Part shown: positions 24,401 through 35,000 of the stretch, piece after piece | How the letters are laid out: each line of letters begins with the position of its first letter | Numbering within the stretch: position 1 is the stretch's first letter | NCBI GenBank assembly: GCA_028583605.1 | Contig: CM053333.1 | Location: 11,741,638-11,805,637, forward strand | DNA from: Dastarcus helophoroides | Lineage: Eukaryota > Arthropoda > Insecta > Coleoptera > Bothrideridae | Reading direction: 5' to 3' | Length of the DNA: 64,000 bases | The notes under the pieces: generated by a model | The model's input: the letters and a program-made list of their open reading frames with translations, nothing else | Database searches by the model: none | Told to the model about the DNA's origin: nothing | Position numbers and translations under genes: made by a program

Positions 24401-27400
24401 CGAATTATTTTTAAAAATTTGATATTTTTTTTGTTGACCTTTTTAAAAAAAAACTCGACTTTTTAGGAATTTGTCTTTTTTTCTTTATTTTTCTGAAAGT
24501 GCCGACTTTCATTTCAAAATTTGACATTTTCTGTTTAGAAATTTCGACTTTGTCCACGAATTTGTTTTTGCTCGAAATTTCGTCTTTTTTTTTCGGAAAT
24601 TTGATCCAAATTTTATAAAAAAAATTCTCAAAATTTAATCTTTGTGTTTTTTCGACCTTTGACTCAAAATTAGTCTTTTATCGAAATTTGAATTATTTTT
24701 CAAAATTTGATTTTCTTTTGTTGACCTTTTACTAAAAAAAAGCCCGACTTCTTAAAAATTTGTCTTTTTTTCTATATTTTTCTGAAAGTGCCGACTTTTA
24801 TCTCAAAATTTGACATTTTTTGTTTCGAAATTTCCACTTTGTCCACGACATTTGGTTTTCCTCGAAATTTCGTCCTTTTTCCGGGAATTGGATCCAAATT
24901 TTATCTAGAAAAATTTCTCAAAATTTAATCTTCGTGTTTTTTTTTACCTTTGACCCAAAATTCGTTTTTTATCGAAATTCGAATTATTTTTAAAAATTTG
25001 ATATTTTTTTTGTTGACCTTTTAAAAAAAACTCTACATTTTAGGAATTTGTCTTTTTTTCTTTATTTTTCTAAAAATGCCGACTTTCATCTCAAAATTTG
25101 ACATTTTCTGTTTAGAAATTTCGACTTTGTCCACGAATTTGTTTTTGCTCGAAATTTCGTCTTTTTTTTCGGAAATTTGATCCAAATTTTATAAAAAAAA
25201 TTCTCAAAATTTAATCTTTGTATTTTTTCGACCTTTGACTCAAAATTAGTCTTTTATCGAAATTTAAATTATTTTTCAAAATTTGATTTTCTTTTGTTGA
25301 CCTTTTACTAAAAAAAACCCGACTTCTTAGAAATTTGTCTTTTTTTCTATATTTTTCTGAGAGTGCCGACTTTCATCTCAAAATTTGACATTTTTTGTTT
25401 CGAAATTTCCACTTTGTCCACGACATTTGGTTTTCCTCGAAATTTTGTCCTTTTTCCGAGAATTGGATCCAAATTTTATCTAAAAAAAATTCTCAAAATT
25501 TAATCTTCGTGTTTTTTTTGACCTTTGACTCGAAATTCGTTTTTTATCGAAATTCGAATTATTTTTAAAAATTTGATATTTTTTTTGTTGGCCTTTTAAA
25601 AAAAAACTCGACGAACTCGACTTTTTTTCTTTATTTTTCTGAAAGTGGCAACTTTCATCTCAAAATTTGGCATTTTCTGTTTAGAAATTTCGACTTCGTG
25701 CACGAATTTGTTTTTGCTCGAAATTTCGTTTTTTTTCCGGAAATTTGATCCAAACTTTATTTAAAAAAATTCTCAAAATTTAATCTTTGTGTTTAATCGA
25801 AAAATTCGTCTTTTATCGAAATTCGAATTATTTTTAAAAATTTGACTTTCTTCTGTTGACTTCTTACTAAAAAAAAACTCGACTTTATGCGAATTTGTCT
25901 TTTTTTCTTTATTCTTCTCAAAGTGCCGACTTTCATCTCAAAATTTGACATTTTCTGTTTCAAAATTTCCACTTTGTCCACGACATTTGGTTTTCCTCGA
26001 AATTTCGTCCTTTTTCCGGGAATTGGATGCAAATTTTATCTAAAAAAAAATCCCAAAATTTAATCTTTTATGTTTTTTCGTCCTTTGACTCAAAATTAGT
26101 CTTTTATCGAAATTCAAATTATTTTTAAAAATTTGACTTTCTTTTGTTGACCTTTTATTAAAAAAAAACTCGACTCCTTACGAATTTGTCTTTTTTCTTT
26201 ATTCTTCTGATAGTGCCGACTTTCATCTCAAAATTTGACATTTTCTGTTTCGAAATTCCACTTTTTCCACGACATTTGTTTTTTCTCAAAATTTCGTACT
26301 TTTTCCGGGAATGGGATCCAAATTTTATCCTAAAAAAATTCTTAAAATTTAATCTTTGTGTTTTTTTGACCTTTGACTCAAAATTCGTCTTTTATCGAAA
26401 TCTAAATTATTTTTCAAAATTTGACTTTCTTCGGGGTCTTTTTCTGGAAATTTTCGCCAGATTCGACTTTTTTTAATTAGTCTTCTCAAAACTTTAATTA
26501 TAATTCTAAAAATTTATCTTTTTTTTGACTTTAATTATTTTGACGTCGTTCCTAAAATTTAAATTTTGTTCCAAAGTTTGTCATTTTAATGGAAAATATG
26601 ATTTTATTTCAACACTTTGATCCTTTACTCATTATTTCGATTTTGATAAATTTTCCTCTTTTTTCTTGTTTTTTTTCATTCTTCTTATGACAGTTGGAGG
26701 TTTTTCGGAAATGTTGACTTTTATCTCAAAATCAAGAAATTTTCTGTTTCTGGAAGTTTTCAATTTAGATTCAAAATTCTTTTTTTCTTCAAAAGTTTTC
26801 TTCTCGCAATTACATCCAAATTCTGTTCACATTTTCTCCCGAAATTTCGAATTTTTTCTTAAAATTTGACTTTTTACATCCCTACAAACGACCTTTTCCC
26901 TGAAATACGCTATTTTTATCAAAATTTTGACTTCTGTTCTCAAAATTCTACTTTTACTGAGACAATTCATCTTTTTTATAGTCCAGTCTTTTCCTGAAAA
27001 TGTTGAGTTTTTTTTTGAAATTCAACTATTTTTAAATCGGATTTTTCTCCAGTTTTACAAATTTCAATTTTTTCAAAAGCGTTTTTTTCTCAAAATTTTG
27101 ACTTCCCCACATTCATAGTTTTTCTCAGAACTGACTTTTTATCAGGACAATCCATATTTCTCAAAAAAGTTAACCTTTTACTTAGAACGTAGACTTTTTT
27201 TTGAGATTCCAATTTCTTAATATTTCTCAGTCTTGTTTTTTTCTAGAAATGTCGAGATGTTAAAATTCGGGATTATGTGCTTCTCAAAATTTAGGTTTTT
27301 TTCTCGAAATTCGTTTTTTTCCCGACGTTTCATTATTTTGTTCTCAAAATCAGGTCGAAATTTTATAGAGTAAAGTAAAAATTTATATTAGGATTTTTTT

Positions 27401-29345
27401 TTGTTGATTGGTGGTTATCTTCAAAATCTTGTCCCTTGAACACAAGAAAGATTAAAAAATATAACAATTATTGCTCTAAGGAGTTTTGATAGCAAAGTCT
27501 TCAGAAATCTTCAGACATTTCGATTGTTTTTTTATTCAAAGCTTAACCTTTTATATCTTTGCAATTTTCTATTTTTTCCTCGTATTTTATTTAAATTTTA
27601 ACATTTTTTTATTAAATTCGTCATTTTTAAAGTTCGGTCTCTTTGAAAAATAAGTTATTTTTTTTTGATTTTTTTTTTAATTGGGCTCTTTATCGATATT
27701 TCAATTTATTTTCCAAATGTACTTTTTTCAAAATTTCAACTTTATTTCGAAAATTCGACTTTTCCCAAAAACTGACCTTAGTATTTTAGACTTTGTCTTC
27801 TTCCTTTCATCTTTCTCAAAATTTGGCCTTTTTTGGAACTGTTAACTTTATCTTAAAATTCAACCATTTTTTGTTCCGCAAAATGTCGATATGTTTCTAT
27901 TTTTTTTTCAAATTAAGCCGAAATATTATTAAGAAGGTAAAATTTTAGGGAGAAAGATTTCTTAGGATTTTCAACTACTAGCTTGAACTTTCGAGGGTAC
28001 GTTAGAATTTAAATAAAAAGTGAAAATTGATGTCTTTTAATGTCATTTTTCTGAAAATTAAGCAGCATTAATTATAAAAAAAAATACTTTTTGAAAATTT
28101 TAAGAGAAATAATATTTCTTGGTTTCAACTTTTTCAAGATTTTTGTGATTTTGAATAACAATATTTGGAAGAAGAAAATCGAATTTTTGAGAAATTCTAA
28201 AACGTTTTAATGAATTTTTACTCGAAATTTCAAGTAAAAATTTGTTATTTAGATTTAATCAGAAATTTTGAAAAATTAAAAAAGATTAAAGTCGAAATTT
28301 TAGAATTAATGTCGTACTATATAATGTCGTACAGGAAAAAGTCAAATTTCGTCTAGAATGCCAACATTTCATGAACAAATTTACCTCAACATTTTTCGAT
28401 GAATATTGAGATTCAAATCGATTTGAATCTCAATGGAGATGATGTTTTCTTTTGCTAATCAATTAAGATTAGTTGCTTGAAAATGCCAGTTCTGCTGGCG
28501 AAATACGTATACCGTAATTATTTGTTTAATTGCCTATGTGGTAAAGCCTTCTTTTTTTTGGCAAGTTTTGATATAAATTATTTTTTTGAAGTTTTATGTA
28601 CCAAGTATTATTAGTTTTTTGGTATTTGTTTGTAAGTTTTTTCAACAACCTTTTGATTATTAATGAATGATTGAATGTATTAATAAGACATATAATTATT
28701 ATTAAATTAATTAAGGCAATCAAATTATTTAAAACAAATCCAAAGTAATTACTTTGGTTTGAAACTCGGAGATTTTGCTTGAAAAAACCATCATAGTCAA
28801 GCTAAAGCTCACGATCAATTTACTAGTTTACTATTCCTGAATTGGAGTCTAAACATCAAGATTTTTCCAGTTTACCATGTCTGAGGCCTCCAAGGAGCTG
28901 CACCGGCCATTCACCGCCTCAGCTTTCGGTCTACGCCACATGGAAGCCTACAGTGGATTACCAGCTCACATCCTGAATCACCTCCAACCTCAGTTCCTCC
29001 ATCCTGGGCTCTCACTTGGCTCGGGAGCGTTTAGACCTTTGGGCGATTTTAAAACTTTTCCTTCTCCTTCCGCCTTTGCTCCCCCTAAGTGTTTAAAGGT
29101 GGAAACTAGTGGTGATTCACATTCAGCTCACGGTCATGGAATCTTTTCTCCAAATGAGGAAAGATTCCTCGGGCCTAGTCCCAGAACTGATTCCTGTTCG
29201 CCTGCCAGTGCATCTATGTCTCCGCAACCGCAGACTGCCGTCAAAGAAGAAAGCATGGATGCTCATGCATCCGAAGATGGGGAAGGCCACCATGGGGGCA
29301 ACACGGACAACGATTCACCCGTGGAAGAGAATCGGGGGTTTAGAA
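18363..29345 (+). CDS. 5' part of an unidentified protein-coding gene (two coding exons, 10.4 kb intron)
   Basis: Coding exons 18363-18479 and 28871-29345 join in phase 0 and give 197 complete residues before a phase-1 donor; the rest lies beyond recognised sequence. Unlike all surrounding frames, composition is balanced: His/Pro/Ser-rich, with HILNHLQPQFLHPGL, a Pro/Phe stretch, then an SPRTDSCSPASASMSPQPQT run and an acidic tail (SEDGEGHHGGNTDNDSPVEE). This low-complexity make-up resembles the disordered N-terminus of a developmental transcription factor. No DNA-binding domain is seen within the window, so the function is not known. The long first intron and flanking repeat-poor islands also fit a regulatory gene (inference). 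Confidence 0.6.
18480..20390. other. Start of the long intron, mostly unique
   Basis: 18480-19850 is repeat-poor and could hold regulatory sequence. 19850-19930 has a G/C-richer patch (gggccttgccgtgc, ggcggcaccgtaaggggg) that looks transposon-derived. No coding exon is seen. Confidence 0.4.
20391..20600 (+). mobile_element. Pogo/Tigger-like terminal fragment
   Basis: It starts tacagtaaactctaactta and has the repeated gcggacacctctaatgaacg-type motifs typical of pogo/Tigger ends. A facing end occurs at 21995-22085 (reverse complement begins tacagtgaaatcttcgggac), so 20391-22085 might be one decayed 1.7 kb element, but the interior is only degenerate repeat and the two ends differ. Confidence 0.45.
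20601..21994. repeat. Degenerate short-motif repeat in the intron, mixed orientation
   Basis: Variants of aaatttcgac and tttgaaatt occur in both orientations. No exon or structured element is found. Confidence 0.55.
21995..22085 (-). mobile_element. Pogo/Tigger-like terminal fragment
   Basis: It contains catgaacggtcacctccgat, shared with the fragment at 4386-4470, and ends agatttcactgta, the reverse complement of a TACAGTGAAATCT terminus. Confidence 0.45.
22086..23095. repeat. Degenerate short-motif repeat in the intron
   Basis: A-strand form to about 22650, then T-strand form. The switch is abrupt near 22680. Confidence 0.55.
23096..23424 (+). mobile_element. Foldback element with hammerhead-like fold (family A, copy 1)
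   Basis: The left end (aatacaaatcttctgaaacc, aagaaagattaaaaaaca) and right end (gttgtgttttttaatc, gacaagatttgta) are inverted repeats. In addition there is an inner hairpin (tttttaacagagatgag ... ctcatctctgttaaaaa). The plus strand at 23323-23363 carries the family's hammerhead-like motif. This looks like a non-autonomous or truncated Penelope-related insertion. Confidence 0.65.
23323..23363 (+). ncRNA. Hammerhead-ribozyme-like motif (family A, copy 1)
   Basis: Parts in order: CTCT (stem I), CCGAAGA (core CUGAAGA with one change), one extra T, GACAGC-TCG-GCTATC (stem II, one mismatch), GAAA, CGCC (stem III position), TT, AGAC. Two core/stem changes suggest this copy is inactive. Confidence 0.45.
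23572..26430. repeat. Tandem array of about 10 units of 290 bp with alternating dimers
   Basis: A unit start (cctttta.taaaaaaa..cgac) recurs near 23572, 23863, 24147, 24433, 24720, 25012, 25297, 25588, 25855 and 26148. Middle units alternate between two types: one with gcccgac / tctatattttt / acatttggttttcc, and one with a longer tttttaaaaaa start / gatatttttttttgttg / gaatttgtttttgctcg. So the array has a roughly 575 bp higher-order dimer. It lies inside the intron. No unit codes for protein. Confidence 0.88.
26431..28390. repeat. Degenerate short-motif repeat in the intron
   Basis: T-strand form up to about 27900, then mixed. It includes a partial family-A element at 27410-27515. Confidence 0.6.
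27410..27515 (-). mobile_element. Partial family-A foldback element
   Basis: ggttatcttcaaaatcttgt followed by cacaagaaagattaaaaaat and a degraded gatagcaaagtcttcagaaa segment match one arm of family A. The hammerhead-like core is decayed here. Confidence 0.55.
28395..28560 (+). mobile_element. Terminal fragment of the Penelope-like element seen at 8370-9052
   Basis: Its reverse complement aligns with about 8375-8510. It begins with the palindrome at 28405-28434 and continues with ctaatcaattaagatta and cagttctgctggcga. No endonuclease frame is attached. Confidence 0.65.
28405..28434. repeat. Perfect 30 bp palindrome
   Basis: The two 15-base halves (attgagattcaaatc and its complement) abut with no spacer. 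The half-site is shared with the Penelope-like fragment near 8500, so the palindrome probably marks a head-to-head junction of two truncated copies. Confidence 0.85.
28871..29345 (+). CDS. Second coding exon of the unidentified gene
   Basis: Acceptor atttttccag ends at 28870. The frame runs 158 codons plus one base, starting FTMSEASKELHRPF. The donor AGAA|gtaagt is strong, and the frame hits a stop right after it, which supports splicing there. An internal ATG at 28877 could serve an alternative promoter. It is the clearest non-repeat coding sequence in the right two thirds of the window. Confidence 0.75.
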
Positions 29346-30428
29346 GTAAGTGACTTGAACATAACATGCTATTAGTTGCTTTTTACACTTATGATGTAAA
29401 TAAACCGAAAGTGTATCGACAACGAAACTATCTATTGACTGGCTATTAATTTTAATTTTTTTGAATTGCTCAAAATCTTAATAACAGGAATCAAAATATG
29501 CTAAGATATTTTAAATGTTTAGAAGAATAAACTCATAAAAAAGCTAAATATTTTAAATATAATTAGATACGAATCAATTAAAAATATTATCTGTAAGTTA
29601 TTTAATTTGCTTAACATGTTGCATGGTTCAGCTCATGACAATTTGAAAACGATGATTTCTTCTCTAAGTTTTTAGATATTTTTGTTTTTCTTCTAAATCA
29701 CCTCTAGAGATTTCTGAATTTTGCTTAATATTTTAGTTTTATTAAAATCTTTACCGCTTGCTCCAAATCTGCAGAAATATATTTCTGTCTTTAGCATTTA
29801 TTTTCTATTTATTCTTAAATATTTGTTAACCTTTCTTTTTTTTCCCAAAATTTGATGCATCTTCAATCGCTTTCTTCTAATTTCTAAGTATTTCTATTGC
29901 TTTCTTCAATGTTTTTTTGGTGGAACGAAGAATTTCTGTGAAGATGAAACATTGGCTATCGAAACGTGTTAGAATAACTTTTGTTGTATTTTTTCATTTT
30001 TCCTGATTTCAGGAGACAATATTTGTATATCAATTTTTCTCCAATCTGTGAGGACTTCTGTGTCTTCCTCCTTTCTTGATATTTCTGTCTCTTCTAGCAG
30101 ATCTCTAAATATTTCTGGTAAAAGCTCTTACGACTTCTATTTCTCCGTCCAAATCACGCTGATATCTCTGTCTTCTGTATATACTTAATAGCCTCGTCGT
30201 TTGTATCAAATCCTTAAATAGTTCTAACTCTTTAAAATCTATTAAGATTTTTATGTTTCTTCGAAATCGGTCAGTGCATGATTTATCTTCTATAATTCTC
30301 TTAAAAAGTTTTGCATCCTCCTCTAAACCTCTAAAGGTTTCTGTTCCTGTTTTCAAATTTCTAAATATACATCTTCTTCAAAATTCATAAAGATTTTTTT
30401 GTCTTTTCTTTTAAGTCTAATAATTTAT
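29346..30428. repeat. Start of the following intron; second degenerate repeat family begins
   Basis: From about 29690 the sequence consists of variants of tctctagagatttctgtctt on the plus strand. No exon is seen. Confidence 0.5.
29918..30035 (+). mobile_element. Partial family-A element with hammerhead-like motif (copy 2)
   Basis: One arm only. The motif at about 29934-29974 reads TTCT (stem I), GTGAAGA, a decayed stem II ending GGCTATC, GAAA, CGTG, TT, AGAA (stem I). The TTCT/AGAA pair replaces the CTCT/AGAG type of pairing implied by other copies, a compensatory change. The tail gttgtatttttt ... ttcaggagacaatatttgta matches the family. Confidence 0.5.
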
Positions 30429-31104
30429 GTCTCTACCACCAAGTCCCAAGAGACTTTGTATATTTCTCCAAACCTCCAGAGATTTGCCATTTCAAATTTC
30501 TTCACAATTATCTTCCTTCTTCCGTATTTTTAAACTTGTCTCCTGTTAAATGAACTCAAAATACAAAGTCTCATGGTTTAAATTTCCAGACTTTTTTTTC
30601 GTTTTTCAATTATCGAAAGATTCTGTATATTTCTCTGTCTTTTGTAAATTTCAGTCTCTACCACCAATTCTCAAAAGACTTTGTATATTTCTCCAAACCT
30701 CCAGAGATTTGCCATTTCAAATTTCTGCACAATTATCTTCCTGTTTCCGTATTTTTAAACTTGTCTCCTGTAAATTGAACCCAAAATACAAAGTCTCATT
30801 GTTTAAATTTCTAGACTTTTTTTTCGTTTTTCAATTATCGAAAGACTTCTATATATTTATCTGTCTTTTGTAAATTTCAGTCTCTACCACCAAGTCTCAA
30901 AATACTTTTTATATTTTCCCAAACCTCCAGAGATTTGCTATTTCAAATTTCTTCACAATTATCTTCCTTCTTCCGTATTTTTAAACTTGTCTTCTGTAAA
31001 TTGAACTCAATATACAAAGTCTCATTGTTTAAATTTCTAGACTTTTTTTTGTTTTTCAATTGTAGAAAGACTTCTATACATTTCTCTGTCTTTTGTAAAT
31101 TTCT
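30429..31104. repeat. Three tandem copies of a 226 bp unit
   Basis: gtctctaccacc starts at 30429, 30654 and 30880. Each unit runs through aaacctccagagatttgc, cttcc.tttccgtattttt and ttttcaatt.t.gaaaga. The units are only slightly diverged. Confidence 0.88.
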
Positions 31105-33600
31105 ATCCCTTTTTCCAAGATTTCCTTTTCTTCTGTCACATTTTTAGAGATTTTTTTAGGTTTCGAATGTTTCCTTCAAAATTCAAGAGATGTCTACCTT
31201 TTATTCCAAAATTTATTTTCACTTCATATACATTTCTTAGAAATTGTTAAGCTTTCTTTACTCTGTAAATTCTGTTAACGTCTTACGCAAATCTAGTGAT
31301 TTATGTCTCCTACTTTAAACATCTTAGAGCTTTTGGCTTTTCTTTAATTCATTAATAAATATTAAAATTCCACAATATTTTAATTAAATCCTTGATTTTT
31401 TGGACCTGTTTTGCTTTACACGAGTAGTTTGTTTTTCCGCTGAGCGTTGATATTGTAAAGCGAAACCAGTCTGGAAAATCTACGTTTAAATTGAAACATC
31501 ATCGTGTAATTTTTACATTTATTTATTGTATTTCTCCTTAATATATTCTATGAATTATGAATATCGAACAGTTTCACCATGTAAGTAATTGTCTTAAAAT
31601 GTTTGCTCCTTCCTCCAAATAACATCTTTCAGTGCACACTTCCAAATCACTAGAAGTGCTTTTCTTCCTCGACTTCTGGATTTTTTTAAAGAGCTTGTCC
31701 CTCAAAATCTCTTCAAAACTTTGTTATTTTATTTCATTATTTATGTATAGATATTTCTGTATCTTCCAAACCCTAAGATGCTTCTGTATTTTTATATAAA
31801 AAGTCCCTTAAAATCTTTACAGAATTTTGTTCCTTTTTCCACGTCCTAGTCTTCCAAATTTATTAAATTTCTAAAGATTTCTTTCTCGTTCATCTAAAGG
31901 TTGCTGCTCCTAGTTCGAATTTCTGGCAGATTTATGCCTTTTCATTAAAATATCTAAAGATTCTCTCTTCCTTAAAACTCAAATTCAATTCATGATTTAT
32001 TTATTCTTTAAATATTTTTGATACCTTCTTTAAGTGTTTGGCTATCTGTGATCTGTGTTTCTTTCCCAAAATATCTTCCTTTAAACTTCTGGAAGTGTTT
32101 CTTTCTTTCCAAAAATATCTGGAGATTGCTCTTCTACCAATAGTCTAGCTCAAATCTCCATAAATTTCTGTTTTTGGTTCGATTTTTCTGGTTTTTTAAA
32201 ATAATATAGAAATTTCTGTTTTCCTCCAACTTTCTAAAGATTCCCAACTTTTCTCTCAAATTTAAAATTAAATTGATTGCATTTTTTAAATCGTTTTGGT
32301 TTTTCAATTTTTTGGAAATTTTTGTTCATTCCTCTACATTTCTTAGAGATTTATGACTCCTCCTTAAACATCTCTTAAAAATTTTGTTTTATTTTTCAAA
32401 TCTCTAAATTATTGTTTTTTTATAACTAAAAAATAAAACGCTACTTTGTTTTAATATAATTTCGCATATTCACAAATGGTGGCTATACTTTTGACAGTTA
32501 TGTCATTATCAAAAAGAATCTTTCCTCCACAAACTCTAGAGATTTGTGTTTTTTCCTTTAAACCTTAAAGCCTTATTTTTCAACTTCCTAAAAGTTTCGT
32601 CTTCTCTTTCAACTCTCCAAAGCTTTCTGCCTTCTCCAGCCCTAAATAAAAATTTCTTAGCGTTTCCTTTCTTATTTTTATAAAATGTAGACGATATTTC
32701 AATGTGTTCCTTCAAATATTTCTGCCCTTTCTTAAAAATGTTTGCCTCTCCGAATTTCTACAGCTCTAAGTTTTTTCTTGCAAATCCCTTTTTCTCTCTC
32801 TCTACGCTTTCCTCTCCCCATCCTTCCCATCTTTCTTTCCCCTGTCCCCCTTTCCTGATTTATCCAAATCTCTTTTCTCCGTTTTACAAATCTCTAGAAA
32901 TTTTTATCACATCCAACAAAACTTCTGAAGTCTCTGTCTCTATTAAAATCTTTACCGATTTCTGTTTCTTTCCAAATATTTATTAATTTTCAATCTTTGG
33001 AAATGCCTGTTTTCTTTTAAAACCCAAGAGATTTTTGCCTTCTTATCCAAATCGAGATTACTTTCCCTTATTTTGAATGCTTATGGATTCCTACCCATTC
33101 CTTCGTAGCTCTAGAGATTTCTAATCCTCTTGCAAGTCTTTTAGATTTTTCTGTCTCTTATTGCAATTCATTAAATATTTTTGCCTTCTACAGAGTCAAA
33201 TAAATTTAAGATTTTCCTTTTGGTTCTTCAAATTTTTAGATTTTTATCTCTTGCCCCAAATATCTAAAGATTTATGTATCTATCTAAATCTCTTGAGATT
33301 ACTGTTTTTTTCTAAATCACAACAGCGTTCGGGTTTTTTTCCTTTAAAACATTCTGCTTCATCTTCCAAATCCAAAAAGAGGGATTTCATACTCAAACCT
33401 CCAGAGATTGCTGTTTCTTTCTTCAAATCTTTACCGATTTTTGTCCTTTTTCCAAATATTCAGGTTTTTTTATTCATTAAAAAAGCGTTTTCTTTCAAAA
33501 CTCAAAAGATTTCTAACTTCTTATAAGAATCTCGTGCGTGTTCTAAATCCCTGCTGATTCGTTCAAAACTAGAGATTTTTGTCTCTTATGATTACTGCGT
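31105..33600. repeat. Second degenerate repeat family, plus orientation
   Basis: Variants of ctctagagatttctgtcttc spread without register. 31395-31580 is a Penelope-related fragment annotated separately. Frames such as 32702-32986 and 33161-33526 are Ser/Phe/Leu translations of the repeat. Confidence 0.6.
31395..31580 (+). mobile_element. Penelope-like terminal fragment with small foldback
   Basis: 31455-31580 matches 59512-59625 (gtaaagcgaaacc.gtc, then atttatttattgt). An inverted short copy (tggacctgttttgctttac) lies at 31401-31419. The gcgaaaccagtc string is a degraded form of the GAAACCGGTC end of a hammerhead. Confidence 0.55.
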
Positions 33601-35000
33601 CTAAGTCCTGCTTTCGAAAAACCCGCGGTATACTTTTTGCCTATTTAAAGTCGTCACGGTATATTAAATGTTCTTCGTTGCTTGGATTGGGTTAGTTTGT
33701 GTGGGGAGTACAGATTTAAAAATGGTTTAAATGTGTTTTCGGGGGTGGTTTGTCGATTTGTATAAACTCGTGTAATTGCGGTAATCGTTCTAAGGGGTGC
33801 AGAAAGACTAAACGCACGTTTCCATCAGGGCGCAATTAGTGTGTACGTGTTACAGTCCAAGTTGCGAGGCCAGAGCGTCATTCCGCTTGGTGTCGGGATG
33901 GCGTCGCGATTGCTCGACCACTAACAAGTAACGACACCATTTGAATACGAAATAACATTTTATTTCCTGTAAAATGCGTAATGTCATCATTTCATTTCAC
34001 ATAACTTTACTAAAATAATTCAATTTTGCGCATATGCTGACAAAAGGGGACCGCGTGCCGCATGAAAAATTTTCAGCCGCACATCAGCAGCTGTGGAAGT
34101 TCATCAGAAACCAATAGTGGAGCACGTAATGAAAATTTGCGGAAAGAACCAGGAAATAATCTGAAAATGAGTGTGTAGTGCGAAGTACAAAGTAAAAACC
34201 GCTAAACACAAACCGCTATAGTCGTTAAAATGACAGGAAAAGCTATTTCCCGTAACACCGCGCTTAACACCATTTTGTTAGCATTATCCAGACAGTTAAA
34301 ATCTGTTAGTAAAAGCTTACGTTTGATTTGTTATTAGGGATTTGGGATCCACAAAATATGCGCCAGTCCCTAACTATTCAACGAAAATTAATGTTGCGTT
34401 GGCCAAATATTCTAATTTTCGCGTTGTTATCAGATACAACCTTCAATAATCGGCACGCAGTAAAAAATAAGGGCAAAGCGGCATAGCGGTCTTTCAGCGA
34501 AGGATATATTACTTTCATTTCAAATCAATTGTGGCAAGTAGGGGAAAGAAAAGCTGGGAAATAATTCTCACCCATAATTAATGACATTGGAAATTAAAAA
34601 CCTAAAGACCAATATTGTTGGCAATTATTTTTCCCCTGCGATTCAATAAATCAGGTCAGAATACCGATATAATTAGCTAAGTGAAGAATTAAATGCAATC
34701 GCTCTGATTAACATAAACATGTGCAATTATAAATAACTAAATTGATATGTGGCACTTGTTAGCGAACAAATGAAATTCAGATATTTGCTAGACATACGTC
34801 ATGTCTTTGTTTACGTTGCAACTAAGTTTTGTTTAGATGTCGAGATAGGTCCCATTTGGTTAAACTAAATAAACATATAATGTTAAGTATTGTTTTTCCT
34901 TTCTAAACCGTTGCATGCACCTGTTTATATCCTATATCCAAACAAATCGAGTTCATTTTTAGCCACAAAATTGCATCCATTCATATACAGCCTCATACGC
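33601..35000. promoter_or_regulatory. Repeat-poor island, candidate regulatory DNA
   Basis: About 1.4 kb free of the degenerate repeats that flank it on both sides, with mixed base composition and no open frame. Escape from repeat invasion suggests constraint, and its position downstream of the unidentified gene would suit an enhancer. This is inference only. Confidence 0.3.

Noticed and set aside
23572..26430. CRISPR-like array (regular repeats)
   Set aside because: Unit length of about 290 bp with no repeat/spacer division; it is a tandem satellite in an intron of an animal-type genome.
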